Assembly (NCBI RefSeq): GCF_016858125.1
Contig: NZ_CP064781.1
Location: 2,117,501 to 2,181,500 of the forward strand
Length of the DNA stretch: 64,000 nt
DNA from: Azospira restricta
Lineage (GTDB): Bacteria; Pseudomonadota; Gammaproteobacteria; Burkholderiales; Rhodocyclaceae
Direction: 5' to 3'
The notes beneath the pieces are model-generated. The model did no database searches and was not told the DNA's origin. It saw only the letters and a list, made by a program, of their open reading frames with translations. Each line of letters opens with the position of its first letter. Position 1 is the first letter of the stretch. Positions 47,038 through 56,419 of the stretch are shown here, one piece after another. A program made the translations under genes and the position numbers.

Positions 47038-47168
47038 GCCGGCGATATTACACCGTTGAGCGGTGTAGTCAGTTCAGCATTCGTCTATTTATTTCGATAG
47101 CCGGAGCGATCAGCATGGCATCCATCGCCGGCGCGCAACGGGCGCCGCCTTCGAATCAGGAGATCGTC

Positions 47169-47798
47169 ATGCCTCGACGCTTCGCGCAACTGACCTTCAC
47201 CGCCAGCGTGCAAGCGGCGCAGGCGCGCTACGGCACGCGTGCGCAGGCCGAGCGCTACGCCGCCGGCGGCAGCGACAACAGCGAACTCGGCGCACGCGAA
47301 CGCGAGTTCATCGCTGCGCGCGACAGCTTCTACCTGGCCACCGTCGGCGACACCGGCTGGCCGTACGTCCAGCATCGCGGCGGCAACCCCGGCTTCCTCA
47401 AGGTGCTCGGCCCGACAACGCTGGCCTTCGCCGATTTCCGCGGCAACCTGCAGTACCAGAGCGTCGGCAACCTCGGCGGCAACGACCGCGTCTGCCTGAT
47501 CCTGGTCGACTATCCGCAGCGCCGCCGCCTCAAGCTGCTCGGCCATGCCCGCGTGCTCGACCTGGCCGCGGCCAGCGACGCGGCGCTGGCCGCGCTCTGG
47601 CAACTGCCGGCCGGCGACGCCGAGGCGCCGGTCGAGCGCGTGCTGCTGATCGAGGTCGCGGCCTTCGACTGGAACTGCGCCCGCCACATCACGCCGCGCT
47701 ACAGCGAGCGCGAGCTGTCGTCGCTGCTCGATCCCCTGCACCAGCGCATCGCGCGGCTCGAAGCGCAGCTGCGCGAGCTGGGCGGCGCCGAGCCGTGA
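47169..47798 (+). CDS. Pyridoxamine 5'-phosphate oxidase-fold flavin/F420-type protein
   Basis: Protein of 209 aa with a split-barrel FMN-binding domain: ARDSFYLATVGDTGWPYVQHRGGNPGFLKVLGPTTLAFADFRGNLQYQSVGNLGGNDRVCLILVDYPQRRRLKLLGHARV. This matches the PPOX-class family of small reductases near LysR genes. ATG at 47169 has AGGAG upstream; an in-frame ATG at 47115 would add a non-homologous lead. It is followed by a GST gene and lies opposite a LysR gene, suggesting a redox or detoxification unit. Confidence 0.85.
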   Translation: MPRRFAQLTFTASVQAAQARYGTRAQAERYAAGGSDNSELGAREREFIAARDSFYLATVGDTGWPYVQHRGGNPGFLKVLGPTTLAFADFRGNLQYQSVGNLGGNDRVCLILVDYPQRRRLKLLGHARVLDLAAASDAALAALWQLPAGDAEAPVERVLLIEVAAFDWNCARHITPRYSERELSSLLDPLHQRIARLEAQLRELGGAEP

Positions 47799-47845
47799 GG
47801 CGGGCCACAACGTCGTTCCCTTCATCATCCGCAAAGGAGAAAAGC

Positions 47846-48439
47846 ATGCAGCTGTACGATCTGGAGTTGTCGGGCAATTGCTACAAGGTTCGCCTGTTCG
47901 CCGCGCTGGCGCAGATTCCGCTGGACATCGTGGCGGTCGACTTCCTCGCCGGCGCGCACAAGAAGCCGCCGCTGATCGACTTCAACCCCTGGGGCGAGAT
48001 TCCGATCCTGGTCGACGGCGAGGTGGTGCTGCGCGATTCGCAGGCGATCCTCGTCTACCTGGCCGCCAAGTACGCCGGCGAAAGCTGGCTGCCGCGCGAC
48101 GCGGCCGGCCTCGGCGAGGTCATGCAGTGGCTGTCGACCGCCGCCAACGAGGTGCAGAACGGGCCGGCGTCGGCGCGCCTGGTCGACAAGTTCGGCTACG
48201 CGCTGGACAAGGCCGACACGCTGAAGCGCGCGGCGCGCATCCTGCCGCTGCTCGACGCCCACCTGGCGCGTCACCCGTGGCTGGCGCTGGCGCGGCCGAC
48301 GATCGCTGACTGCGCCGTCTTCCCCTACGTCGCGCTGGCGCCGGAAGGCGGCGTCTCGCTCGCCGATTACCCGCATATCCGGCAATGGATCGCGCGGGTC
48401 AAGGCGCTACCGAATTTCCTCGCGATGCCCGGCGTCTGA
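47846..48439 (+). CDS. Glutathione S-transferase family protein
   Basis: Protein of 197 aa. The thioredoxin-like N-terminal domain contains LYDLELSGNCYKVRLFAALAQIPLDIVAVDF and the glutathione site NPWGEIPILVDGEVVLRDSQAILVYLA; the C-terminal helical domain contains ARPTIADCAVFPYVALAPEGG. ATG at 47846 has AAAGGAG upstream. It is 47 bp after the PPOX-type gene and probably co-transcribed. Substrate unknown. Confidence 0.92.
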   Translation: MQLYDLELSGNCYKVRLFAALAQIPLDIVAVDFLAGAHKKPPLIDFNPWGEIPILVDGEVVLRDSQAILVYLAAKYAGESWLPRDAAGLGEVMQWLSTAANEVQNGPASARLVDKFGYALDKADTLKRAARILPLLDAHLARHPWLALARPTIADCAVFPYVALAPEGGVSLADYPHIRQWIARVKALPNFLAMPGV

Positions 48440-48501
48440 AGGCGCTGTTGCCGCCGGCGGGACGGCGAGGGCAGGCGACGCGCAAGTTTCCCGAGCGCCT
48501 C

Positions 48502-48521
48502 GGCCCGGCGTCTGCCGGGCC
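48502..48521. terminator. GC-rich hairpin between convergent genes
   Basis: GGCCCGGC-GTCT-GCCGGGCC is a perfect 8-bp stem with a 4-nt loop, in the spacer between the GST gene and the oppositely oriented small exported-protein gene. No T-run follows, so function as a bidirectional stop is tentative. Confidence 0.35.
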
Positions 48522-48545
48522 GGCCGCGACGCACGGGCGGACAGG

Positions 48546-48830
48546 TTACTTGTCGTGGCCCTTCGACTTGCCCTTGTTCTCCTTCTTCGCCTTCTTGTCC
48601 ATGCCGCCGGCCTGGTCGTGGGCGAGGCCCTGTTCGTTCTTGCGCTGGTCGGCGCGCATCATCCCTTTGTCTTGCCCCATCGCCGGGGCGTTGGTGTTCA
48701 TCTGCCCTTTCTCGCTCATGTGCTGCGGCGACTTGCCGCCGGTGTTGGGGCCGTCCTTCTTCGCGTAGGCCGCCGGGCCGGCGAGCAGCAGTGTGCCGGC
48801 GAGCAGGGCCGGGATCAGTTTTCGGAGCAT
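48546..48830 (-). CDS. Small exported Lys/Gln-rich protein
   Basis: Protein of 94 aa. A signal peptide (MLRKLIPALLAGTLLLAGPAAYA) precedes a disordered mature part rich in Lys, Gly, Met, Asn and Gln (SPQHMSEKGQMNTNAPAMGQDKGMM) with a strongly basic tail (DKKAKKENKGKSKGHDK). GGAGGTG lies upstream of the ATG at 48830. No family recognised. Confidence 0.7.
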   Translation of the reverse strand: MLRKLIPALLAGTLLLAGPAAYAKKDGPNTGGKSPQHMSEKGQMNTNAPAMGQDKGMMRADQRKNEQGLAHDQAGGMDKKAKKENKGKSKGHDK

Positions 48831-48999
48831 GCTTGCACCTCCTTCTTTGCGTGCGGGATAAACCGTTTCCAGCATAGACAGCGCGCCGCCGCCTGTCGAA
48901 AGCCGCGTTGCCGCGGCCGCGTTTCCTGACGCCGTCATTGCCGTTGTCTATAGTGGGACAAAGGCACGACAAGCTTGTTCCGGAAGGAGAGGAGCGGTC

Positions 49000-49365
49000 A
49001 TGGCAAACAACGGGGAGGCGCCGGAGAGGCCGGGGGCGGCCGACGCAGCGGTCGATGCCGCCTTCGCCGAGGTGATCGCCGCCGAAGCGGCGGCCGAGGC
49101 GGCGGTGCTCGCCTGCCGCGCCGAAGCCGAGCGCCGGCTGGCCGCCGCGCGCGCCGCGGCGGCCGAACTGTCCGAGCGTTCCCGCGAGAAATGTTGCGCC
49201 TGGTGCCGCCGCCATGCGGCGCGCCAGGCTGCGGCGCTGGCTGCGCTCGCCACCGAGGCGCAGGCCGCGGCGGCCCCCGTGACGCTCGACGCCGACGCGT
49301 TGCGCCGGCTGGAGCAAGCGGTCGATCGCCTCGCCGACGAGCTTTGCGGCGGCGACTTCGGCTAG
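49000..49365 (+). CDS. V/A-type ATPase peripheral stalk G/H-like subunit
   Basis: Protein of 121 aa, Ala-rich and helical throughout (VDAAFAEVIAAEAAAEAAVLACRAEAERRLAAARAAAAEL), as expected for the coiled-coil stator subunit G/H that pairs with E. It is the first gene of the ATPase operon, with GGAAGGAGAGG upstream. A Cys cluster in EKCCAWCRRHAARQ is odd for this subunit. Assignment rests mainly on position and coiled-coil character. Confidence 0.65.
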   Translation: MANNGEAPERPGAADAAVDAAFAEVIAAEAAAEAAVLACRAEAERRLAAARAAAAELSERSREKCCAWCRRHAARQAAALAALATEAQAAAAPVTLDADALRRLEQAVDRLADELCGGDFG

Positions 49366-49394
49366 CGCGCGGCAATCGGCGAAAGGGGTCGCCC

Positions 49395-50081
49395 ATGGAA
49401 TACGCCCAGGCACGCATGCAGGCCCGCCACGGCGCGCGTCCCGACGAGGCCGCGTGGCAGCGCCTCGGTGGCCAGTCCGGGTTCGCCGCCTATCTCGCCG
49501 CGGCGCGCGCGAGTTCGCTCGCCGGCTGGCTGGCCGGCATCGGCGACGAGGCCGGGCCGCACGAGATCGAGCTGGCGCTGCGCCTGCGCTGGCGCGAGGC
49601 GGTGCACGAGACGGCACGCTGGCTGCCCGCCGAGTGGGCGGACGCGGTGCGCTGGTGCGCGGCGCTGGTCGACCTGCCGGCGCGTTCCTGGCTTGCCGGC
49701 GGCGGCGAGCCGCCGGCCTGGGCCGAGCGCGATCCGGTGCTCGCCGCCTGCCTCGGCGCGCCCGAAAGCCTGTTGCCGGCGACGCTGGCGGCCTGGCTGG
49801 CGGACTGGCGCCGGCGCTGGCCGACGGGCGGCGAGGACGCGCGCCGGCTGGACGCGATCGCCGCCGGCGTCGCCGCGCATCTCGCCCGCTTCGCCGAGCT
49901 GCCGCCCGCGGCCGCCGGCGATGCGCGGCGCGCGCTCGCCCGCGACGCGCGGCACTGGTTCCGCCGCCATGCGCAGTCGCCGGCGGCGGCCTTCGCCTAC
50001 CTGCTGCTGCTCGCGCTCGACCTCGAACGCCTGCGCGGCGAACTGCTGTTGCGGGCGCTCGGCCGCGAGGAGGCGCCATGA
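49395..50081 (+). CDS. V/A-type ATPase subunit C-like (V0-V1 connector)
   Basis: Helical protein of 228 aa in the position of subunit C/d, the adaptor that links the rotor ring to the central stalk. MEYAQARMQARHGARPDEAAWQRLGGQSGFAAYLAAARASSLAGWL fits the start of the bacterial C-like family, in which the first 30 residues are best conserved. ATG at 49395 has GAAAGGGG upstream. Its stop overlaps the next ATG (ATGA). Sequence similarity to textbook subunit C is weak, so position carries much of the call. Confidence 0.65.
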   Translation: MEYAQARMQARHGARPDEAAWQRLGGQSGFAAYLAAARASSLAGWLAGIGDEAGPHEIELALRLRWREAVHETARWLPAEWADAVRWCAALVDLPARSWLAGGGEPPAWAERDPVLAACLGAPESLLPATLAAWLADWRRRWPTGGEDARRLDAIAAGVAAHLARFAELPPAAAGDARRALARDARHWFRRHAQSPAAAFAYLLLLALDLERLRGELLLRALGREEAP

Positions 50082-51895
50082 CGCTGCGCCCCGAATGCGC
50101 CCGCTGGTTCGAGATCCTTGCCGCGCGCGAGGACGCCTTGGGCGTCGCCGATGCGCTGGCCGCCGCCGGCTGCGCCGAGTTCGAGGCCGGCAGCGTCGCC
50201 GTGGCCGGCGCCGACGGCGAGCGCCACCGCCGGCGCGAGCGTTTCCGCGAACTCGAACGGCGCTACCGCGAATGGTGGCCGGAGGTCGCGCCGGCGGTGC
50301 CGCAGGCGTTTCCGGACGAAGCGCTGGCGGCGGCGATCGCCCGCGTCGACGGCTGGGCCGCCGCCGCGGCACCGACGATCGCCGCGCTGGTCGCCGCCGA
50401 GGCCGAACTGGCCGAACTCGCGCAATGGCGGGAGATCCTCGCGGCGCCGGAATTCGGCGCCGGCGAGCGGGCGGCGCTGGCCGGTGCCAGTCGCCTGTCG
50501 CCGGCGCTGTTCGCCTGCCCGGAAGCGACGCCGCCGGCGCCGGAGGGGTTGCTGCTGCGGCCGTTCGCCGCCGGCGGCCGGCGCTATCTGTTCGCGCTCG
50601 GCGAGGCGCCGGCGATGGCGCTGCTCGCCGAACAGCTGGCCGCTGCCGGCGGGCGTCGGCTGAGTGCGCCGGCGTGGCTCGGCGACGCGGAAGCGCCGGC
50701 GCGCCTCGCCGCGCGCGCCGAGGCCTGCCGGCAGGCGGCGGTCGCCGCCCGCGCACGGCTGGCCGGCCTTGCCGACCAGCATGGCCTGGCGGCGGCGCTG
50801 GCGGCGGCCCGCTGCTGCTGCTGGGGTGTCGACAACGTCGCTGCGCTCGAGGAACGTCGCGCGCTGTGCCGCGTCACCGGCTGGACCGGCGATCCGGCCG
50901 GCGTCCGCGGCGCGCTCGCCGCCGCCGGCCTCGCCGCGCTGGTGCGCTTCCCGCCGCCGCCGGCCGCGCTGCAGCCGCCGCTGCTGCTGCACAACCCGTG
51001 GTGGGCGAGCCCCTACGAGCGCTTCTGCCGGCTGCTCGGCATGCCGGCGGGCAACGCCGCCGATCCGAGCGCGCTGGTGGCGCTGATCTTCCCGCTGCTC
51101 TTCGGCTACATGTTCGGCGACCTCGGCCAGGGCCTCGTCGTCTGCGCCGCCGGCATCGCCTTCGGCGGGCGCTGGCCGCTGGCCCGGCTGCTCGTCCCGG
51201 CCGGCCTCGCCGCCGCGTTGTTCGGCCTCCTCTTCGGCAGCGTCTTCAGCCAGGGGGGAATCATCGCGCCGCTGTGGACCGACCCGCTCGCCGATCCGCT
51301 GCCGGTGCTGCTGCCGCCGATCGCCGCCGGTGCCGCGCTGCTCCTGCTCAGCGTCGCGCTGGCCGGCGTCGAGGCGCGCTGGCGCGGCGAGCTGGCCGCC
51401 TTCGTGCGCCGCGAGGGCGGTGCCGTCGTGCTCTACCTGGCGCTGCTCGCGGCGTTCGCGGTGCCGGCCGACTACGTCGTGCCGCTGCTCGCCGCGGCGC
51501 TGCTCGCGCAGCTGCCGTTTGCCGCACGCGGCGGCGCGCTCGGCCTGCTCGCGGGGCTCGCCGAGTGCCTGGAGAAGACGCTGCAGCTGCTGATCAACAC
51601 CGTCTCCTTCGTCCGCGTCGGCGCCTTCGCGATCGCCCACGCCGGCCTCTCGGCGGCGCTCGCGATGCTCGCCGACGCGGCCGGCGGCGGCGTCGGATGG
51701 CTGCTCGTCGTCGTCCTCGGCAACCTGTTCATCGTCGCGCTGGAAGTGCTGGTTGTCTCGATCCAGACCACGCGCCTCGTCCTCTTCGAATTCTTCACCC
51801 GCTTCTTCGTCGGCAGCGGCCGCGCCTTCCATCCGCAGGCGCCGGCCGGCGCGTCGCACGACGCAGCTTCCCGGGAGGTTCGCCATGAAAACTGA
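50078..51895 (+). CDS. ntpI: V/A-type ATPase subunit I (a), membrane stator
   Basis: Protein of 605 aa. The N-terminal half is a soluble helical arm; the C-terminal half (from about residue 320) has seven or eight membrane segments. PLLFGYMFGDLGQGLVV and the essential-Arg region QTTRLVLFEFFTRFFVGSGRAF, with FVRVGAFAIAHAGLS, are signatures of subunit a/I, which conducts ions against the c ring. It overlaps subunit K by 11 bp. Confidence 0.93.
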   Translation: MTLRPECARWFEILAAREDALGVADALAAAGCAEFEAGSVAVAGADGERHRRRERFRELERRYREWWPEVAPAVPQAFPDEALAAAIARVDGWAAAAAPTIAALVAAEAELAELAQWREILAAPEFGAGERAALAGASRLSPALFACPEATPPAPEGLLLRPFAAGGRRYLFALGEAPAMALLAEQLAAAGGRRLSAPAWLGDAEAPARLAARAEACRQAAVAARARLAGLADQHGLAAALAAARCCCWGVDNVAALEERRALCRVTGWTGDPAGVRGALAAAGLAALVRFPPPPAALQPPLLLHNPWWASPYERFCRLLGMPAGNAADPSALVALIFPLLFGYMFGDLGQGLVVCAAGIAFGGRWPLARLLVPAGLAAALFGLLFGSVFSQGGIIAPLWTDPLADPLPVLLPPIAAGAALLLLSVALAGVEARWRGELAAFVRREGGAVVLYLALLAAFAVPADYVVPLLAAALLAQLPFAARGGALGLLAGLAECLEKTLQLLINTVSFVRVGAFAIAHAGLSAALAMLADAAGGGVGWLLVVVLGNLFIVALEVLVVSIQTTRLVLFEFFTRFFVGSGRAFHPQAPAGASHDAASREVRHEN

Positions 51896-52241
51896 AAAAA
51901 CACGAACGCTGCTGATCGGCGCGCTCGCCGCGTTCACCGCGCTGGTCGGCGTCGCCGCGACGCTGCTGCTGTTCCCCGATGCGCTCGCCGCGACGCCGGC
52001 GGCGGCCGCTGCCGTGGCCGGCGAGGAGGCGGCGTGGGGGCTGCTCGGCGCCGCGCTCGCCACCGGCATGTCGGCGCTCGGCGCCGGCATCGCCGTCGGC
52101 AAGCTCGGTGCGGCGGCGGTCGGCGCGCTCGCCGAGAAGCCCGAGCTGTTCGGCCGCCTGCTGATCTTCGTCGGGCTGGCCGAGGGGATCGCCATCTACG
52201 GGCTGATCGTGTCGATCCTGATCCTCAACCGGCTGGCCTGA
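51885..52241 (+). CDS. ntpK: V/A-type ATPase subunit K (c ring proteolipid)
   Basis: Rotor-ring protein of 118 aa. A first hydrophobic segment (8-35) may be a cleaved leader or extra helix; the hairpin follows as WGLLGAALATGMSALGAGIAVGKLGAAAVGA and ELFGRLLIFVGLAEGIAIYGLIVSILIL, with the ion-binding Glu100. The first helix lacks the Gln of Na+-binding rings, so proton transport is the better guess (inference). GGGAGG precedes the ATG. Confidence 0.93.
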   Translation: MKTEKTRTLLIGALAAFTALVGVAATLLLFPDALAATPAAAAAVAGEEAAWGLLGAALATGMSALGAGIAVGKLGAAAVGALAEKPELFGRLLIFVGLAEGIAIYGLIVSILILNRLA

Positions 52242-52251
52242 ACGCGCTGCC

Positions 52252-52548
52252 ATGAAACCGCTGCTCTACCTCGGCGACGAAGTGTCGGCGGCCGGCTTCC
52301 GGCTCGCCGGCGTCGCTGTGCGCGTCGCCGCCGCCGGCGGCGAGGCCGCGGCCTTCGCCGCCGCGCGCGCCGAGGCCGGGTTGCTGCTGGTCGGCGCCGA
52401 CTGCGCGGCGCGCCTGCCGGCCGGCGTGCTGGCGGCGGCGATCGCCGCCGGCGAGCCGCCGCTCGTGGTGCTGCCGGCGCGTCCGGGCGAGCCGCCGGCC
52501 GGCGACCCGGCGGCCGACGTGCGCCGCCTGCTGGGGCTGCTGTCGTGA
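52252..52548 (+). CDS. ntpF: V/A-type ATPase subunit F
   Basis: Central-stalk protein of 98 aa. The N-terminal YLGDEVSAAGFRLAGV is the subunit F signature, followed by the alternating strand-helix pattern AGLLLVGADCAARLP and EPPLVVLPA. The end overlaps the E gene start (GTGA). Confidence 0.88.
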   Translation: MKPLLYLGDEVSAAGFRLAGVAVRVAAAGGEAAAFAAARAEAGLLLVGADCAARLPAGVLAAAIAAGEPPLVVLPARPGEPPAGDPAADVRRLLGLLS

Positions 52549-53165
52549 GCGGCGACGACGCCATCACACGGGCGCGCGCCCGGCTGCTGGCGGCGATCGC
52601 CGCCGACCGCGACGCGCGTTGCCGCGCCATCCTCGAACCGGCCGCGGCAGCGGCCGAGGCGCTGCTCGCCGCCGCGCTCGCCGACGCCCGCCGCGAGCTG
52701 CGCCGCGCGCTCGTCGCCGAACGCACGCGACTGGCCGGCGAGCGCGCGGCCGCCGCCGCCCGGCGCGACGCGGCCGGACGCTCACGCGCGCAGCGGCTGG
52801 CGCTGGGCGCGGTTGCGGCCGGTCTCGATCGCCTTGCGCCGGCGTTGCAGCGGCGCTGGGACGACGCGGCGACGCGCCGGCGCTGGGTCGCGGCGGCTTG
52901 CCGCATCGCGCGCCAGCGCCTGCCGGCGGCCGGCTGGCAGCTGCGCCATCCGGCCGCCGTCGCCGCCGCGGAGGTCGCCGACTGGCTGCGCGGACTGGCC
53001 GCGGCCGGCGTCGCCGACGTGCGCTGCGAAGCGGCGGCGGAGATCGCCGCCGGCATCGAGATCCGCGTCGGCGACGCCTGCCTCGACGCCACCGCCGCCG
53101 GCCTCGCCGGCGATCCGGCGGCGGTCGCCGGGCGCCTGCTGCAGCTGTGGGAGGAAGCGTCATGA
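52545..53165 (+). CDS. ntpE: V/A-type ATPase subunit E-like stator
   Basis: Protein of 206 aa. The N-terminal 110 residues are an Ala/Arg-rich coiled coil; the C-terminal half is a mixed alpha/beta domain with AAAEIAAGIEIRVGDACLDAT, matching the strand pattern GGVEVRSxDGxIxVDNT of subunit E. GTG at 52545 overlaps the F stop. A 29-codon mini-ORF follows with overlaps on both sides. Confidence 0.8.
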   Translation: MSGDDAITRARARLLAAIAADRDARCRAILEPAAAAAEALLAAALADARRELRRALVAERTRLAGERAAAAARRDAAGRSRAQRLALGAVAAGLDRLAPALQRRWDDAATRRRWVAAACRIARQRLPAAGWQLRHPAAVAAAEVADWLRGLAAAGVADVRCEAAAEIAAGIEIRVGDACLDATAAGLAGDPAAVAGRLLQLWEEAS

Positions 53166-53251
53166 ACGCCGTGCACAGCTGCCCGCCGCTGTCCGCCATC
53201 CTGCCGCGGCGAAGCGTGTCCGCGGCGCTTGCCGGGAGGGCCTCGCGATGA
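53162..53251 (+). CDS. 29-codon mini-ORF bridging subunits E and A
   Basis: ATG at 53162 overlaps the E stop (ATGA), and its own stop at 53249-53251 overlaps the ATG of subunit A (ATGA). The predicted peptide is MNAVHSCPPLSAILPRRSVS plus 9 residues. It may be a real peptide or only a translational bridge that brings ribosomes to the A start, where GGGAGGG lies upstream. No homologue is known to me. Confidence 0.4.
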   Translation: MNAVHSCPPLSAILPRRSVSAALAGRASR

Positions 53252-55047
53252 GCCGCGCGACCATCGAATCGATCGCCGGGCCGGTGCTGCGCGCCCGCTG
53301 CGCCGGCGCCTTCGCCGTCGGCGAGGCGGTCGCGGTCGGCGCCGCCGGCCTGCTCGGCGAGGTCGTCCGCCTCGACGGCGAGCTGCTGGTCGCGCAGGTC
53401 TACGAGGACACCAGCGGCCTGAAGCCGGGCGACGCGCTCGCCGGCAGCGGCGGGCCGCTTTCGGTGCGCCTCGGCCCGGGGCTCTTGGGCGGCATCTTCG
53501 ACGGCCTGTTGCGCCCGCTCGCCGGACTCGACACCCCGTTCATCGCGCCCGGCCTGCGCCCGGCGCCGGCGCGGCGCTTCGCCTTCACGCCGGCGGTCGC
53601 GCCCGGGCAGCGGCTGGCCGGCGGCGCCATCTTCGGCTTCGTCGCTGCCGCGCGCCGGCTGTGCTGCCTGGTGCCGCCGGGCCTCGCCGGCGAGGTGATC
53701 GACATCGCCGCCGCCGGCGACTACGCCGACGACGCGCCGCTGTGCCGCCTGCGCGACGCGCAGGGTGGCGAGCACGCGCTGTCGATGTGCCAGCAGTGGC
53801 CGGTGCGGCAGCCGCGGCCGGCGGCGCGCCGGCTGCCGACCGAGGCGCCGCTGCTGACCGGGCAGCGCGTGCTCGACACGCTGTTCCCGGTGGCGCTCGG
53901 CGGCAAGGCGGCGATCCCCGGCGGCTTCGGCACCGGCAAGACGGTTCTGCTCGAGGCGCTGGTCAAGGCCTGCAGCGCCGACATCATCGTCTACCTCGGC
54001 TGCGGCGAGCGCGGCAACGAGATGGCCGGCGCGCTGGAGGAGATGGCGGCGCTGGTCGATGCGAAGAGCGGGCGGCCGATGGCCGAGCGCACGGTGATCG
54101 TCGCCAACACCTCGAACATGCCGGTCGCCGCGCGCGAGGCGAGCATCTACTGCGCGGCGACGATCGCCGAGTTCTTCCGCGACCAGGGGCTCGACGTCGC
54201 GCTGATGGCCGACTCGACCAGCCGCTGGGCGGAGGCGCTGCGCGAGGTCTCCGGACGGCTCGGCGAGCTGCCCGGCGAGGGCGGCTATCCGGCCTACCTC
54301 GGCAGCCGGCTGGCCGAGTTCTACGAGCGCGCGGCGCGGGTCGAGACGCTCGCCGGCGAGACCGGCTCGCTGACGCTGCTCGGTTCGATCAGCCCGCAGG
54401 CCGGCGACTTCTCCGAGCCGGTGACCGCGCACACCACGCGCTACGTGCGCAGCTTCTGGGCGCTCGACGCGAAGCGCGCGCAGGCCCGCTTCTATCCGGC
54501 GATCCATCCGCTGCAGTCGTATTCCGAGGACGCGCTGGCGGTCGCCGGCTGGTGGGGTGCGGTGCATGCCGCGTTGCCGGGCGAGGCCTCGGCGCCGGCC
54601 GGCAACGACTGGGAGCGCCTGCGCCGGCGCGTGTTGAGCCTGCTCGACGAGGAGGCGCGGCTGCAGCGCATGGCGCGCATCGTCGGCAAGGATGCGCTGC
54701 AGCCGCGGCAGCGGCTGACGCTGTTGTGCGCCGAGGTGGTCGGCGAGGGCTTCCTGCGCCAGTCGGCGTTCTCGCCGAACGACCGCGTCTGCGGCCCGGC
54801 GCGGCAGGCGCTGATGCTGCGCACGCTCGGCCGCTTCCTCGACCTCGCCGAGGCCGCGGTGGCGCGCGGCGCGAGCCCCGAGGAAGTCGCCGCGCTGCCC
54901 GTGCTGCGCCCGCTGCAGCGCATGGGCGAGGAGATCGCCGAGGGCGACGCCGCGGCCTTCACGGCGCTGGTGGCGGCGCTGGCGGAACAGCTCGGCGGGC
55001 TCGCCGCCGGCGGCGCGAAGGAGGGCGGCGATGCGGCCGCGGCTTAG
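53248..55047 (+). CDS. ntpA: V/A-type ATPase catalytic subunit A
   Basis: Catalytic subunit of 599 aa. The Walker A GGFGTGKT lies at 225-232, followed by [14 protein letters not shown], catalytic-Glu region, [35 protein letters not shown] and [18 protein letters not shown]. The non-homologous insert (about 110-190) identifies it as V/A-type, not F-type beta. Length is normal. It overlaps subunit B by 17 bp. Confidence 0.96.
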   Translation: MSRATIESIAGPVLRARCAGAFAVGEAVAVGAAGLLGEVVRLDGELLVAQVYEDTSGLKPGDALAGSGGPLSVRLGPGLLGGIFDGLLRPLAGLDTPFIAPGLRPAPARRFAFTPAVAPGQRLAGGAIFGFVAAARRLCCLVPPGLAGEVIDIAAAGDYADDAPLCRLRDAQGGEHALSMCQQWPVRQPRPAARRLPTEAPLLTGQRVLDTLFPVALGGKAAIPGGFGTGKTVLLEALVKACSADIIVYLGCGERGNEMAGALEEMAALVDAKSGRPMAERTVIVANTSNMPVAAREASIYCAATIAEFFRDQGLDVALMADSTSRWAEALREVSGRLGELPGEGGYPAYLGSRLAEFYERAARVETLAGETGSLTLLGSISPQAGDFSEPVTAHTTRYVRSFWALDAKRAQARFYPAIHPLQSYSEDALAVAGWWGAVHAALPGEASAPAGNDWERLRRRVLSLLDEEARLQRMARIVGKDALQPRQRLTLLCAEVVGEGFLRQSAFSPNDRVCGPARQALMLRTLGRFLDLAEAAVARGASPEEVAALPVLRPLQRMGEEIAEGDAAAFTALVAALAEQLGGLAAGGAKEGGDAAAA

Positions 55048-56419
55048 CCTCGCGCGCGCCGCGCGGCGGCTGGAGGGGCCGCTGCTCTTCCTCGCGCGCC
55101 AGGTCGAGGTCGGCTACAACGAGGCGGTCGAGGTCGTCGGCGGCGACGGCTCGGCGCGGCTCGGCCGCGTCGCCGCGGTCGACCGCGAGACGATCGTCGT
55201 CGAGCTGCTCGAAGCCGGCGCCGGCCTCGACCTCGCCGGGACGGTGGTGCGCTTCCCCGGCGAGCCGCTGCACTTCGGCGTCGGCCCCGGCCTGCTCGGC
55301 CGCGTCTTCGACGGCGTCGGCCGCCCGCTCGACGGCGGCGCGCCGCTGCCGGTGGCGGCGCGGCTGCGCATCGACGGCCTGCCGCTGAACCCGGTGGCGC
55401 GGGCGACGCCGCGCGACTTCATCGAGACCGGCGTGACCGCGATCGACCTGATGAACAGCCTGGTGCGCGGCCAGAAGCTGCCCCTTTTTTCCGGCGGCGG
55501 CCTGCCGCACGACCGCATCGCGGTCGCCGTCGCCCGCCACGCGCGGCTGCGCGGCGCCGCGGCGGCCGAGGATTTCGCGATCGTCTTCGCCGGCATCGGC
55601 GTGCCGCACGACACCGCCGAGTTCTTCCGCCGCAGCCTGGAGGAGAGCGGCGCGCTGGCGCGCTCGGCGCTGTTCCTCAACCTCGCCGGCGACCCGAGCA
55701 CGCAGCGCCTGTTGACGCCGCGCTTCGCGCTCACCGCCGCCGAGTACCTGGCCTTCGTCGAGGGCCGCCACGTGCTGGTCATCCTCACCGACATGACCGC
55801 CTACTGCGAGGCGCTGCGCGAGGTCGCCGGCGCCCGCGGCGAGGTGCCGGCGCGGAAGGGCTTCCCCGGCTACATGTACTCCGACCTCGCCAGCCTCTAC
55901 GAGCGCGCCGGCTGCGTGCGCGGCCGGCCCGGCACGCTGACGCAGCTGCCGATCCTGAGCATGCCCTCGGACGACATTGGCCACCCGGTGCCCGACCTCT
56001 CCGGCTATATCACCGAGGGGCAGATCGTCCTCTCGCGCACGCTCGACCGCGCCGGCGTCTGGCCGCCGATCGACGTGCTGCCCAGTCTCTCGCGGCTGAT
56101 GAAGGACGGCACCGGCGCCGGCTTCACCGACGCCGATCATCCGGCGCTCGCCAGTCAGCTGTACGCCGCCTACGCGCGCGCCGGCCAGGCGCGGCTGCTG
56201 GCCAGCGTCGTCGGCGAGGACGGCCTGTCGGACGCCGACCGCCGCTACCTCGCCTTCGGCCGCCGCTTCGAGCACGAGCTGATCCACCAGGACGCGCCGC
56301 GCAGCCTGGAGGAAAGCATGCGCGGCGGCTGGCGGCTGCTCGCCGGGCTGCCGCGCGCCGAGCTGACGCGCCTGTCGGATGCGCAGATCGCTGCGCACCT
56401 CGGCGGGGATACGTCATGA
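55031..56419 (+). CDS. ntpB: V/A-type ATPase subunit B
   Basis: Non-catalytic subunit of 462 aa. EVGYNEAVEVVGGDGSARLGRV, RDFIETGVTAIDLMNSLVRGQKLPLFSGGGLPHDRIA, FAGIGVPHDTAEFF and PSLSRLMKDGTG are family signatures. The P-loop is replaced by FSGGGLPHDR, as is usual for B. MRPRLS at 55031 overlaps the A gene. Confidence 0.95.
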   Translation: MRPRLSLARAARRLEGPLLFLARQVEVGYNEAVEVVGGDGSARLGRVAAVDRETIVVELLEAGAGLDLAGTVVRFPGEPLHFGVGPGLLGRVFDGVGRPLDGGAPLPVAARLRIDGLPLNPVARATPRDFIETGVTAIDLMNSLVRGQKLPLFSGGGLPHDRIAVAVARHARLRGAAAAEDFAIVFAGIGVPHDTAEFFRRSLEESGALARSALFLNLAGDPSTQRLLTPRFALTAAEYLAFVEGRHVLVILTDMTAYCEALREVAGARGEVPARKGFPGYMYSDLASLYERAGCVRGRPGTLTQLPILSMPSDDIGHPVPDLSGYITEGQIVLSRTLDRAGVWPPIDVLPSLSRLMKDGTGAGFTDADHPALASQLYAAYARAGQARLLASVVGEDGLSDADRRYLAFGRRFEHELIHQDAPRSLEESMRGGWRLLAGLPRAELTRLSDAQIAAHLGGDTS

